A stretch of 55,643 nucleotides of DNA from Virgibacillus senegalensis (GTDB taxonomy: Bacteria; Bacillota; Bacilli; Bacillales; Amphibacillaceae): NCBI RefSeq assembly GCF_000821245.2, contig NZ_LN611423.1, positions 1 through 55,643 of the forward strand. The letters run 5' to 3'. The translations under genes were made by a program, and so were the position numbers. How positions within the stretch are numbered: the first letter of the stretch is position 1; each line of letters starts with the position of its first letter. A model generated the notes under the pieces. That model made no database searches, was not told where the DNA came from, and saw only the letters and a program-made list of their open reading frames with translations. This document shows positions 42,813 through 51,538 of the stretch, one piece after another.

Positions 42813-42851
42813 CTAAAAAAGAAGCTGCCAAAAATGGCGGCTTCTTTTTTT
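42813..42851. terminator. Bidirectional terminator before the DDAH-like gene end
   Basis: GAAGCTGCCA / TGGCGGCTTC stem, A-rich on the left, T8 on the right. It serves ywiC (plus) and the DDAH-family gene (minus), whose last codons it touches. Confidence 0.88.
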
Positions 42852-43710
42852 AGCTATTTGATCGGTAGACTGGAAGGCTGCAGCATCGGAAAGATCCTCC
42901 TGATTTAATGATTTCGGAGAATTCCACTTCGATCACCTGAAAACCAGCGTGTCTCATTTTTTCGTTAACGTCCTGGTTCTGCGGCATGCTGATCACTTTT
43001 CTGTCGCCTATGGAAAGTACGTTGGTTCCCATAGAAAATTGCTCTGCAGCCGTTACCTCGATCAGCTGATAGTATTCTTCAAGTTTTTGATAATCTTCGG
43101 GTGTAAATGCATCTGGATATACCAATGCCCAATCCGGACTAAGTATGTTAAAAGCGCAATCAAGGTGGAGAATGCCTTCATCGATTGGGAGTGGTGTCAC
43201 TTGGTAATCATTCCCCAGCTTCGATTTCAGCGTCTCTACAGCCTCCATGGTCGTCCTTTTACTAATGCCGACCCAGACTTTGTCTCTGTCCACCATGACA
43301 TCTCCGCCCTCGATCGATTGTAAAAAGGGATGCTGATAAGAGATGTCCTCCTTTTGCAAGGTCTGTTTTAAAGCATCGACTTCGGCTCCCCGAATTTGGG
43401 TGTTCATTTCTGATAAAAACAAATCCTCACCGATGCAAAAACCAATATCGCGTGTAAAAACTTGTTCATTGAGCTGATGCTGCGGCTCAAGACGTACTAC
43501 TTCTGCTCCATGCTCTTCCAATGTGCGTGCAAATACCTCATGCTGTTCCATCGCCAAATCAACATCGATATTGCTGTTGACATAATGGCGTTGGGTTTCG
43601 TTAATAATTTCGGTTATCTCCATATATGTCGGTTTACAAACGAATAACGTTTCCAGCTTTTGATATTCCGTTGTACAACGAATCGTCTTTTCTTTTGATT
43701 TTATCGCCAA
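42850..43710 (-). CDS. Dimethylarginine dimethylaminohydrolase-family protein
   Basis: A 286-residue guanidino-group-modifying enzyme (DDAH/arginine deiminase/amidinotransferase fold). Substrate and catalytic motifs are visible: VFTRDIGF, IEGGDVMV, the His in GILHLDCAFNIL and the C-terminal nucleophile Cys in GGSFRCCSLP. B. subtilis ykgA is similar. Likely substrates are methylated arginine or related guanidines; unproven. TTG start with GGAGG at nine bases. Confidence 0.88.
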   Translation of the reverse strand: MAIKSKEKTIRCTTEYQKLETLFVCKPTYMEITEIINETQRHYVNSNIDVDLAMEQHEVFARTLEEHGAEVVRLEPQHQLNEQVFTRDIGFCIGEDLFLSEMNTQIRGAEVDALKQTLQKEDISYQHPFLQSIEGGDVMVDRDKVWVGISKRTTMEAVETLKSKLGNDYQVTPLPIDEGILHLDCAFNILSPDWALVYPDAFTPEDYQKLEEYYQLIEVTAAEQFSMGTNVLSIGDRKVISMPQNQDVNEKMRHAGFQVIEVEFSEIIKSGGSFRCCSLPVYRSNS

Positions 43711-43953
43711 ATCGGGTTACCTCCATATTCATTTTGAATAAAATTATTATCCTTTATAAGGAGATATTCCCTCTTCCTTATCCGCAAAAACTAATCGCTC
43801 GCGCCCTCACTTGTTTAAATTTTCGAACATTTTAGTGTATTTCAGTAAACTCAGTTTTTCTGTTTAATCGTTCTTTGGTAAATCGAAAGAATGATAGGAT
43901 TTACAAAAAATGTATGTTTTTTAATTCGAAAGTATCCTTCTCAAAGAAGAAAA

Positions 43954-43978
43954 GTTTAAAAGAAGTTGTACGTGGAAT
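43954..43978 (+). promoter_or_regulatory. Sigma-B-type promoter of gsiB
   Basis: GTTTAA (43954-43959), 13 bases, TGGAAT (43973-43978): matches sigma-B consensus GTTTAA-N12-14-GGGWAW with one mismatch. It lies 40 bases before gsiB, a classical sigma-B regulon member. Confidence 0.75.
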
Positions 43979-44017
43979 TCGTAGTAGTGAAAACAAATTA
44001 AAGGAGGTAAGATAAAG

Positions 44018-44599
44018 ATGGCAAACAATAACAAGCGTAGAAACAATAAGATGTCTCTAGAGGAAGCAGGTCAAAAAGGCGGTAACGCTGTAAGCAACAA
44101 ATATGACAAAGAACACTTCCAAGAGATTGGTCAAAAGGGCGGTAACACTGTAAGCGACAAGTATGATAAAGACCACTTCCAGGAAATTGGCCAAAAAGGC
44201 GGTAACACTGTAAGCGACAAATATGACAAAGAACACTTCCAAGAGATTGGTCAAAAAGGCGGTAACACTGTAAGTGACAAGTATGACAAAGAACACTTCC
44301 AAGAGATTGGCCAAAAAGGCGGTAACACTGTAAGTGATAAATATGGTCAAGACCATTTTCAAGAGATCGGTCAAAAAGGCGGTAAGACCGTAAGTGATAA
44401 ATATGGTCAAGACCATTTCCAAGAGATTGGCCAAAAAGGCGGTAACACTGTAAGCGACAAATATGACAAAGATCACTTCCAGGAAATTGGCCAAAAAGGT
44501 GGTAAAACCACTAGCGACAAATATGATCGTGAATTCTATGAAGAAATTGGCCAAAAAGGCGGTAACAGTCGCTCTAGAAACAATAATAACAACAAATAA
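44018..44599 (+). CDS. gsiB: General stress protein GsiB (KGG repeats)
   Basis: A 193-residue hydrophilic protein made of eight 20-residue repeats of the type GQKGGNTVSDKYDKEHFQEI plus a ninth KGG motif, flanked by Asn/Arg/Lys-rich ends. It is the LEA-like GsiB, thought to protect cell components under stress and drying. The B. subtilis protein is shorter (about 123 residues, five repeats). Perfect AAAGGAGG site. The DNA repeats are nearly identical, so the number of copies is probably variable. Confidence 0.95.
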   Translation: MANNNKRRNNKMSLEEAGQKGGNAVSNKYDKEHFQEIGQKGGNTVSDKYDKDHFQEIGQKGGNTVSDKYDKEHFQEIGQKGGNTVSDKYDKEHFQEIGQKGGNTVSDKYGQDHFQEIGQKGGKTVSDKYGQDHFQEIGQKGGNTVSDKYDKDHFQEIGQKGGKTTSDKYDREFYEEIGQKGGNSRSRNNNNNK

Positions 44600-44621
44600 T
44601 GTTTTCAGCAACCGATATGAT

Positions 44622-44656
44622 TAAGGCTGGTTCCATTGGGGACCAGCCTTTTTTAT
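44622..44656 (+). terminator. gsiB terminator
   Basis: AAGGCTGGT / ACCAGCCTT stem with TTTTTT following. Confidence 0.9.
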
Positions 44657-44667
44657 GGGATAAAAGG

Positions 44668-45540
44668 TTAAGGTTTAATCAGCACACGATCCTTTCCGGA
44701 AATATCGACCTGATATGTTTTTCCATCCGTCCGGATGACAATATCCCCTGTCTTGGCGGTCGAATATATTGTGGCTCCTACCAGTTGCAGGTAATCGATG
44801 ACCCGGTCGACAGGGTGGCCAAAAGCGTTATCTTTGCTATACGATAAAATCGCAGTTTCCGGACGTACCTCCCGGATGAAATCAAACGATGTGCTGGTTC
44901 CGCTCCCATGGTGTGCAACCTTCAATATTTCCGCTTCGAGCTGTTTTGCATCAAGGATTTTTTGTTCCTGGTTGGTTTCTACATCTGCCATCAGCAAAAA
45001 ATCAATTTGACCATATTTTAATGACAGTGCAATCGATGACTGATTATTTGTTTTGAAGGCATTTTGGGTATTCAAGACACGGACTGTGAGCTTTGGGTCG
45101 ATGACAATATTCTCTTCTCCTGCTGCAATCGTCACCGGGATTTTTTGTTTCTGGATTTGATGGAGATAATGAAAATAAGTGGTGGTCGTATAAAGCTTGC
45201 CACTATCGATCAAGTGCTTGACGTTAAATTCACGCAGCACCTGAACAAGCCCGCCTATATGATCGATATCCGGATGGGTAGCCACCACCAGGTCAAGGGA
45301 TTCAATGCCCTTTTCTCTCAAATATGCAGTCACTTTTTCTGCTGCAGACGGCGGTCCCCCGTCCACAAGCATTTTCCTTCCATTTGGCGCTTCCACCAGG
45401 ATGCTGTCCCCCTGACCAACGTCAATAAAATGCACTTTCAACTCCTGTATGGAATCATGGCGGCTGGCTGCATTTAATGCCGCAGGGAGGAGTAACGGAA
45501 AAATACATAGTGCAAAAATAGCAGCAATCAGCCTAACCAT
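44668..45540 (-). CDS. Secreted ComEC/Rec2-type metallo-beta-lactamase-fold hydrolase
   Basis: A 290-residue protein with a signal peptide (MVRLIAAIFALCIFPLLLPA, then likely cleavage after ALNAA) and a metallo-beta-lactamase domain like the C-terminal part of ComEC: HFIDVGQGDSILVEAP, THPDIDHIGG, MLVDGG, LLMADVE and VAHHGS. It has no competence domain or channel. It may hydrolyse extracellular DNA or phosphodiesters; inferred. ATG at 45540 follows GGAGG. Confidence 0.88.
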   Translation of the reverse strand: MVRLIAAIFALCIFPLLLPAALNAASRHDSIQELKVHFIDVGQGDSILVEAPNGRKMLVDGGPPSAAEKVTAYLREKGIESLDLVVATHPDIDHIGGLVQVLREFNVKHLIDSGKLYTTTTYFHYLHQIQKQKIPVTIAAGEENIVIDPKLTVRVLNTQNAFKTNNQSSIALSLKYGQIDFLLMADVETNQEQKILDAKQLEAEILKVAHHGSGTSTSFDFIREVRPETAILSYSKDNAFGHPVDRVIDYLQLVGATIYSTAKTGDIVIRTDGKTYQVDISGKDRVLIKP

Positions 45541-45680
45541 ATCCAAGCCTCCCTCATCATCATGGGTTATTCTTAGAATTAGAAATAACGGCTTGTTTTA
45601 TGCGAGTAACAAGGCTCGGGGTTAAGTAAAACTAACACAAAATCGCAGAAGAAAAAAGGTTTTTTGTTTCCGAATATGTA

Positions 45681-45715
45681 AAATGGCCGGCCCCTAGCGT
45701 GGGACCAGCCAATAT
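45681..45715 (-). terminator. clpE terminator
   Basis: GGCTGGTCCC / GGGGCCGGCC stem with small mismatches followed by ATTTTACAT on the minus strand. The T tract is short. Confidence 0.6.
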
Positions 45716-45725
45716 CTATTTAAGC

Positions 45726-47867
45726 TTAAACTTTTGTGACATTAATTTCATTATCGACAAACTCAACCTTGATTTCTTTCACATCTTCTTCATCCAACAC
45801 GAGGTCGGTGATGCCATCCTCGACTTTTTCCTGGATAACCCGACGTAGCGGTCTTGCACCAAAGCGTGGATCATATCCTTTGTCGGCAAGGTGTTTTTTC
45901 GCCTCGTCTGTCACAGTAACCGTCAAGCCTTCCTCTTGCAAGGTTTCCGCTAGTTCATCGATCATCAAGTCGACGATTTGAACCAGATCAGCTTCTTGCA
46001 ATTCGTTGAACGGAATGATTGCATCGAATCGGTTCAAGAATTCCGGCTTAAAGTACGTACCGAGTTTTTCCAGCGTCGAGACAGCTTCGTTTGCTGTGTT
46101 GGTAAATCCGACAGAGATTTGCTTGTCACCAGTACCGGCATTACTTGTCATGATAATGACGGTTTCTTTAAAGCTTACCCTGCGCCCATGGCTATCGGTC
46201 AGATGACCGTCTTCCATGATTTGCAGGAACATGTTCTGCACGTCTGGATGGGCTTTTTCAATTTCATCCAGCAAGATCAGGCTGTACGGATTACGGCGTA
46301 CCCGTTCCGTCAGTTGCCCTGCCTCCTCATGGCCGACGTAGCCTGGAGGCGAACCGATGATTTTGGACACGGAGTGTTTCTCCATGTACTCACTCATATC
46401 AAGACGGATCAGCGATTCTTTTGTGCCGAACAATTCTTCGGCTAACGCCTTGGTCAGTTCTGTTTTCCCAACCCCTGTCGGGCCAACAAACAAAAAGGAA
46501 CCGATCGGACGATGTTTTGATTTCAAACCGGCGCGGCTGCGACGCACGGCTTTGGCCACTTTTTCAACGGCAACCTCTTGTCCAATGACTTTTTCTGAAA
46601 GATTTTTCGCAAGATATTTCATTTTCTTCTGTTCATCCGATTGAATTTTACGAACCGGAATACCGGTTTTTTCTTCGACAAGCAGTTGAATGTCCTCCAC
46701 TGTAACCTCTGCAGCAGGTGCATCCGTTGCTTCTTCCAGTTGTTTTTCCAGCTTGATTTCCTGATGTCTTAAGTTGGCAGCACGTTCATAGTCTTCTTTT
46801 TCCGCTGCCTCCATTTTTTCTTCATGAAGTTCATCCAAGCGTTTTTGGATGGCATCCTTATCGGATTGGGAATTGGCAAGATTTAATCGAGCTCCTGCTT
46901 CATCCATCAAGTCGATCGCTTTGTCCGGCAGGAAGCGATCCTGAAGGTAACGCTGTGACAAGGTTACCGCGCCACGGATGGCTTCGTCTGAATAACTTAC
47001 TTGATGGTAGCTTTCATATCTCTCCTGTAGTCCTTGCAGGATTTGCACTGCTTCATCGACGCTCGGCTCTTTTACAATGATTGGCTGGAAACGGCGTTCC
47101 AGTGCTGCGTCTTTTTCGATTTTGCGGTACTCCTTCAATGTCGTTGCACCGACCAGCTGCAGTTCTCCTCTAGCCAATGCCGGCTTCAGGATGTTACCTG
47201 CATCCATCTGGGAGCTTTCCGCCGTACCTGCACCGACTAGCTGATGCACTTCATCGACGAACAAGATAACATTTTTTCGATTTTGCAGTTCAGATACAAG
47301 CTGTTTCATCCGTTCTTCGAATTGGCCTCTGATACCTGTATTGGCTACCAGAGAAGCAACGTCCAGCAGATAAATTTCTTTGTTCATCAATTTAGCTGGA
47401 ACATCGCCTTCAGCGATTTTCAAGGCAAGCCCTTCCGCAATCGCCGTTTTACCTACACCAGGTTCCCCGATAAGAACCGGATTGTTCTTGTTCCTTCTAT
47501 TTAATGTCTCAATTACACGTTTCACTTCGTTTTGACGTCCTATGACCGGATCGATCAATCCTGCTTTCGCAGCATGTGTGAGGTTTCTTCCAAGCTCGTC
47601 GAGCAAACCGCCGCCTTTTCCGCCGTTAGCTTGCTGTTGTTGGGCCTGTCCGCCTCCTTGCTGGAACCCTTCAAACGGAGAAGCTCCCCCGCCAAAGAAT
47701 TGATTGAAGTCCATACCGCCTTGATTGAAAAAGCCGGATGGATTTTTTGCACTATTTTTTATTTCTTGAAAGCAAGTTTCGCATAAATTCATTTGTTGTG
47801 TTTGATTATTAAAACGAAGGTTTACATTAATGGTTGCTTCACGAACACCGCAATTTTGGCATTGCAT
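45726..47867 (-). CDS. clpE: ATP-dependent Clp protease ATPase ClpE
   Basis: A 713-residue Hsp100 unfoldase. The N-terminal zinc finger has C3xxC6 and C29xxC32, followed by a Gly/Gln-rich linker (about 50-85). First AAA domain with [12 protein letters not shown]-type coiled coil (about 355-400, [20 protein letters not shown]), second AAA domain with GPTGVGKTE and [11 protein letters not shown], and the ClpP-binding-type loop region. It works with ClpP to unfold damaged proteins. It lacks the ClpC-type N-domain, which defines ClpE. ATG follows GGAGGG. Tandem CtsR boxes overlap its promoter. Confidence 0.96.
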   Translation of the reverse strand: MQCQNCGVREATINVNLRFNNQTQQMNLCETCFQEIKNSAKNPSGFFNQGGMDFNQFFGGGASPFEGFQQGGGQAQQQQANGGKGGGLLDELGRNLTHAAKAGLIDPVIGRQNEVKRVIETLNRRNKNNPVLIGEPGVGKTAIAEGLALKIAEGDVPAKLMNKEIYLLDVASLVANTGIRGQFEERMKQLVSELQNRKNVILFVDEVHQLVGAGTAESSQMDAGNILKPALARGELQLVGATTLKEYRKIEKDAALERRFQPIIVKEPSVDEAVQILQGLQERYESYHQVSYSDEAIRGAVTLSQRYLQDRFLPDKAIDLMDEAGARLNLANSQSDKDAIQKRLDELHEEKMEAAEKEDYERAANLRHQEIKLEKQLEEATDAPAAEVTVEDIQLLVEEKTGIPVRKIQSDEQKKMKYLAKNLSEKVIGQEVAVEKVAKAVRRSRAGLKSKHRPIGSFLFVGPTGVGKTELTKALAEELFGTKESLIRLDMSEYMEKHSVSKIIGSPPGYVGHEEAGQLTERVRRNPYSLILLDEIEKAHPDVQNMFLQIMEDGHLTDSHGRRVSFKETVIIMTSNAGTGDKQISVGFTNTANEAVSTLEKLGTYFKPEFLNRFDAIIPFNELQEADLVQIVDLMIDELAETLQEEGLTVTVTDEAKKHLADKGYDPRFGARPLRRVIQEKVEDGITDLVLDEEDVKEIKVEFVDNEINVTKV

Positions 47868-47911
47868 ATTCGCTTTCCCTCCTTCAAATAGATAAGGTAA
47901 GTAGTTCGGTC

Positions 47912-47934
47912 TTTGACTTTGACTATCTTTGACC
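47912..47934 (-). promoter_or_regulatory. CtsR operator(s), promoter-proximal
   Basis: TTTGACT-ATC-TTTGACC (47918-47934) is the inverse of the CtsR direct repeat RGTCAAA-NAN-RGTCAAA, with an additional heptad abutting at 47912-47918. It lies downstream of the -10. Confidence 0.88.
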
Positions 47935-47942
47935 TTAACTTT

Positions 47943-47971
47943 ATTATAGTTTGACTTTCTTTGACTTTCAA
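47943..47971 (-). promoter_or_regulatory. clpE promoter and second CtsR operator
   Basis: TTGAAA (47971-47966), 17 bases, TATAAT (47948-47943) on the minus strand is a near-consensus sigma-A promoter. The spacer is filled by a second CtsR direct repeat, AGTCAAA-GAA-AGTCAAA (47966-47950). CtsR would block RNA polymerase directly; heat or protein stress relieves this. Confidence 0.9.
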
Positions 47972-48244
47972 CCCCTAAATTAGAATTTTTTTAAATAAGC
48001 TATGATTTTCTTGATTTAGCTGTTCCAGGGTTGAGGGACATAAATCCTGTCACCATCTACTTTACCCGTAATTTTATTCCTTTAATCAAAAATGGTCAAA
48101 TTTGTTGCTTTATTCTCAATTAATACTGTTTGGAAATATTGATAGGGTGTGCGTGTATCATGTTTTTTAATGGTAAAAGTCTGAAATAGAGGCCGATTCA
48201 AGAGTGGAGGCTATTTTAGGCTATATGGTTTGAGGGCTTTTTTT

Positions 48245-48424
48245 TCATAGACCGGCTGATCTGTTCTGGATGCTTGCAATAACAAAAAGCGGATCATGCT
48301 GGATGCGGCCAGGATTTTTAATCCGTTTACCAGCCATAAGAAAAAGCCATTCCGTAAATGGAATGGCTCTGATCATGTAATAAACAGCAACTATAATTGC
48401 GAATAGAGTAAACAAACGGGACAT
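48245..48424 (-). CDS. Possible 59-residue membrane protein
   Basis: ATG at 48424, site GGGAG at only three bases. The product has one helix (LFTLFAIIVAVYYMIRAI), then a basic hydrophilic tail. It begins 16 bases after the preceding small gene. It is compromised by an intrinsic terminator inside it (48340-48368), so either the terminator ends the upstream gene or the reading frame is real and the hairpin leaky. Confidence 0.4.
   Translation of the reverse strand: MSRLFTLFAIIVAVYYMIRAIPFTEWLFLMAGKRIKNPGRIQHDPLFVIASIQNRSAGL
48340..48368 (-). terminator. Terminator-like hairpin inside a reading frame
   Basis: On the minus strand AGCCATTCC / GGAATGGCT is a perfect nine-base stem followed by TTTTTCTT, about 75 bases after the end of the 53-residue gene. 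Confidence 0.7.
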
Positions 48425-48440
48425 TGTCTCCCAAGAACAG

Positions 48441-48602
48441 CTATTCCTGGATAGAGTCATGGACAGAATTATCGATGGACGAGTGTTCCTCCGCTTCCGT
48501 GTTCGGGATTTCCTGCTGAAGAGGGCCAATCACCTTGAACGGGACCATAATCAAAATTGAAGCCAGCAGCACAACCCAGCCAAGTTCTCGTAAGATCTTC
48601 AA
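48441..48602 (-). CDS. 53-residue membrane-anchored peptide
   Basis: TTG at 48602 with TAGGAGGAG at five to six bases. One transmembrane helix (LGWVVLLASILIMVPFKVIG), then an acidic, Ser-rich tail (EIPNTEAEEHSSIDNS). No family recognised. A terminator follows after about 75 bases. Confidence 0.72.
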   Translation of the reverse strand: MKILRELGWVVLLASILIMVPFKVIGPLQQEIPNTEAEEHSSIDNSVHDSIQE

Positions 48603-48696
48603 TCTGTTCTCCTCCTATTAGAATAGCTCTTCGTTTGTACCTAGCATAACATATCCTGCTAGATTCGCAAATAACCCTTTACCACGCTAAAACATT

Positions 48697-48756
48697 GGGG
48701 GACAGTCCCCATTTTTATCCGGGGACTGTCCCTGATGGTAAGGAGGGACTGTCCCC
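48697..48756. repeat. GGGGACWGTCCCC palindromes, first cluster
   Basis: Three palindromes in 60 bases: GGGGACAGTCCCC (48697-48710), GGGGACTGTCCC (48721-48732), GGGACTGTCCCC (48745-48756). They lie just after the acyl-CoA synthetase stop. The same element recurs at 51123-51440. The last could act as part of a terminator, but there is no T run. Confidence 0.85.
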
Positions 48757-48762
48757 TCCTGG

Positions 48763-50343
48763 TTATTTGTTGGCTGCTTTTTCTTTTTGGCGCAGCTCGA
48801 TTCTTCTTATTTTACCTGATGAGGTTTTTGGAAGTTCTTCGATGAATTCTATTTTTCTCGGATACTTGTAAGGGGCTGTCCATTTTTTCGCGAAGTCCTG
48901 CAGTTCCTTCACAAGCCCTTCCGAATCTTTATCAACATTCGGCTGCAGCACGACAAATGCTTTGACGACGTTCCCTCTGTCTGGATCGGGACTGCCTACA
49001 ACAGCACATTCTTTCACCGCTTTATGCTTGATCAACGCATCCTCCACCTCAAACGGTCCAATCGTATAACCAGAGCTAATGATGATGTCATCACTGCGTC
49101 CCTCGAACCAGTAATAGCCGTCTTCATCCTTCGATGCCTGGTCACCGGTGACATAGTAATTGCCGCGCAACGATTTTTTCGTTCGTTCCGGATCTTTATA
49201 GTACTCCTTGAACAAGGCAGGTGTATCAAGCGGAATGGCTATATCTCCAACTTGTCCAGGTTTTACTGGGTTTCCGTCTTCGTCAATCAGTTCGACTTCA
49301 TTTCCTGGTGTCGGCTTGCCCATTGATCCTGGTTTCACTTCCATCCCTTTAAGGAATCCTAATAACAGCGTGTTTTCTGTCTGTCCGTAACCATCCCGCA
49401 CGGTGATGTCGAAATAGTTTCTGAACGTATCGATTACTTCACGGTTCAAAGGTTCTCCCGCCGAAACTGCACTGTGCAGATTGGTCAGCGAATAACTGTC
49501 CAGGTTATCGAGCTTTGCCATCAATCGGTATTCCGTAGGTGTACAGCAAAGGACGTTTACTTGATGCTTTTCTAATAAGGATAAATACTTTTGTGCATCG
49601 AATTTTCCGTTATAGACTAGTCCGGTTGCGCCGGAACCCAGTACGGACAATAGTGGACTCCACACCCATTTTTGCCAGCCCGGAGCTGCCGTAGCCCAAA
49701 CAACATCCCCATCTTCGATTGCCAGCCAGTTTTCTGCCGCCGTCTTCAAATGGGCGAATCCCCAGCCATGTGTATGAACTACCCCTTTTGGATTCCCGGT
49801 CGTTCCTGAAGTATATGGTAGGAAAGCGATATCGTCCCTGCTTGTTTCCGCCATTTCCAGTTGATCCGAAGCTTGTTCTTTCAACTGGTCCAGATGATGC
49901 CACCCTTCCACCTTATTGCCGACGGAAAACTTGGTCAATTGTTCATATTCGGCAATGCCTTTAAATTGTTCGACAAACGGATAATAACTGATAATTCCAG
50001 CCACTTCTCCATGAGTCACTCGATACTGTAAATCTTTTGTCCGCAGCATTTCTGAACTAGGAATGATAATAACGCCGGTTTTTAAAGCTGCCATATATAC
50101 CTGGTATGACTCGATCAACCGGGGCATCATCACCAATACCTTGTCCCCTTTTTTCAGTCCGTTGCTCAAAAAGACATTCCCGATCCTGTTAACATTGGCG
50201 AGCAGCTCTTGGTAGGTGATTTCTACCTGGTTTCCTTCATTGTCTTCGTAAATCAATGCTTTCCGTTCCGGTCCGCTGGCATATTTCTCTATCTCCATCG
50301 CAATGTTGTAATCTTCCGGAGCAATTAGTTCTTTCTTATCCAT
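48763..50343 (-). CDS. AMP-forming acyl-CoA synthetase
   Basis: A 526-residue member of the ANL superfamily that activates a carboxylic acid with ATP and CoA. The AMP-binding signature is LPYTSGTTGNPKG; the later motifs are DGYGQTENT, YYVTGDQASKDEDGYYWFEGRSDD and the C-terminal lysine loop PKTSSGKIRR. It resembles B. subtilis YtcI and acetyl/medium-chain acyl-CoA synthetases; acid specificity is not fixed by what I see. The ATG at 50343 is chosen because it follows GAGG. Confidence 0.92.
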   Translation of the reverse strand: MDKKELIAPEDYNIAMEIEKYASGPERKALIYEDNEGNQVEITYQELLANVNRIGNVFLSNGLKKGDKVLVMMPRLIESYQVYMAALKTGVIIIPSSEMLRTKDLQYRVTHGEVAGIISYYPFVEQFKGIAEYEQLTKFSVGNKVEGWHHLDQLKEQASDQLEMAETSRDDIAFLPYTSGTTGNPKGVVHTHGWGFAHLKTAAENWLAIEDGDVVWATAAPGWQKWVWSPLLSVLGSGATGLVYNGKFDAQKYLSLLEKHQVNVLCCTPTEYRLMAKLDNLDSYSLTNLHSAVSAGEPLNREVIDTFRNYFDITVRDGYGQTENTLLLGFLKGMEVKPGSMGKPTPGNEVELIDEDGNPVKPGQVGDIAIPLDTPALFKEYYKDPERTKKSLRGNYYVTGDQASKDEDGYYWFEGRSDDIIISSGYTIGPFEVEDALIKHKAVKECAVVGSPDPDRGNVVKAFVVLQPNVDKDSEGLVKELQDFAKKWTAPYKYPRKIEFIEELPKTSSGKIRRIELRQKEKAANK

Positions 50344-50712
50344 GCGTTCATCCCTCATTCCATTTTAGTATCAGGTATTAATTTCTAGTCATTATATCAA
50401 TTACTATAGTCTATGAAAAGTAAGATAACTTATAAAAACTTTATGGAATCGCTGTCAAAAATATGATAAAATATGGTGCCAGTCAGCATTAAGGGGGAAT
50501 GAACAGGAAAAAAAGGTAGGTATAAATCCCGTTTTGACAGGTCGTTACGTAGGCATTTGGTAAGAATTATTTTTTTTGATGGTTAACAAGTTTTAACAGG
50601 GAAAAATCGGTGAATTATTGTAGCAAAATCAAGTTTTCGGTGAGACGGAAAATCCCTTTCGGACCGGCCAGACTGTTGAACTTGATTCCAAAATTTTTAA
50701 GATAGGTGCGTG

Positions 50713-51117
50713 ATGATCATGAAGTTTCGCCTGCTTCTTCTCTTACTACTTTCCGTCGCTTTGACCGCCTGTTCTACCATACAGTCACAAGAAAAGTCAC
50801 CGGGAACTCAAGGGATACACAACAAGGCATACCCTGATGTAGAACAAATACTGAAAAAAGATGCGGATGCCGACATCTTTCAGTGGAAAAAACGGATTTA
50901 TAAAACCAACTTGAAGTCACTCGAGTCTTTGAATGTAACCAAAGAAAAACAAATTGGTACAATTGAAGCTACCTTTGAAGATGGCGACGAATTCATCGAT
51001 AACATGGCGACAAAACTCCCTGCAGGCACCGCGATTTATTCAACCGATAAAGAAAATATACTCATTGCCGAACATAACGGAGAAAACAAACGTTACCTGG
51101 CTATGATTGAAGATTGA
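50713..51117 (+). CDS. Small lipoprotein
   Basis: A 134-residue predicted lipoprotein with a hydrophobic signal and lipobox LTAC near residue 19, followed by a hydrophilic domain (about 90 residues). No family recognised. The ATG at 50713 is chosen by spacing to AGGTG; another in-frame ATG two codons on is equally possible. A GGGACAGCC... terminator follows, built from the dispersed palindrome. Confidence 0.8.
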   Translation: MIMKFRLLLLLLLSVALTACSTIQSQEKSPGTQGIHNKAYPDVEQILKKDADADIFQWKKRIYKTNLKSLESLNVTKEKQIGTIEATFEDGDEFIDNMATKLPAGTAIYSTDKENILIAEHNGENKRYLAMIED

Positions 51118-51122
51118 TAATT

Positions 51123-51163
51123 TCAAGGGACAGCCCCCATTTTGAGCGGGGCTGTCCCTTTTT
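51123..51163 (+). terminator. Lipoprotein terminator made from the palindromic element
   Basis: GGGACAGCCCC / GGGGCTGTCCC stem followed by TTTTTGC. The arms are variants of the GGGACWGTCCC element. Confidence 0.85.
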
Positions 51164-51208
51164 GCTATTTGGCCAGGATCGAGAAGCAGACGGGTCAGGA
51201 ATCAAGGG

Positions 51209-51440
51209 GGTCAATCAAGGGGGTCAGTCCCCTATTCATGTTAGGGACAGACCCTCCTATGCTTTGGGGTCAGTCCCTCCTGTCGGTTTGGGGTCTGTCC
51301 CCAATCATAGTAAAGCCTGTTCCGACGCGGGTTTGGGATTGTTTCCTTTCAAGGGGGACAGTCCCCTAACAGGGTCGGGGACTGTCCCTAAGCCCATTTA
51401 GGGACTGACCCCGATGCCTTCCGGGGACTGTCCCCGAAAT
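51209..51440. repeat. GGGGACWGTCCCC array, second cluster
   Basis: About nine GGGACTGTCCC, GGGACAGACCC and GGGGTCAGTCCC type elements, in mixed orientation, are spread at intervals of 20-40 bases with unrelated sequence between. Many are perfect palindromes of 12-14 bases. No gene or start site is convincing inside. It occupies nearly all of the gap between the lipoprotein and the TPR gene. Confidence 0.85.
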
Positions 51441-51538
51441 GTAACCGGAATTTGTTCAAATGGTTTTCTTGATTGGTGAGGTGGGTAATGCTTGTTTATT
51501 TATGGTATGCTAGGTACAAATATGAAGGAGGGATTGCC

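Noticed and set aside
42507-42908. 133-codon plus-strand frame rich in Arg and Ser, and its minus-strand counterpart 42587-42802
   Set aside because: Both arise from the 21-base tandem repeat and overlap ywiC; no ribosome site.
44057-44611. 184-codon minus-strand frame
   Set aside because: Antisense of the gsiB repeats; the hydrophobic repetitive product is a by-product of the repeat codons.
51209-51440. CRISPR-like array or LexA/SOS operators
   Set aside because: Palindromes vary in sequence and spacing, and do not match the CGAACRNRYGTTYG SOS box; no cas genes.
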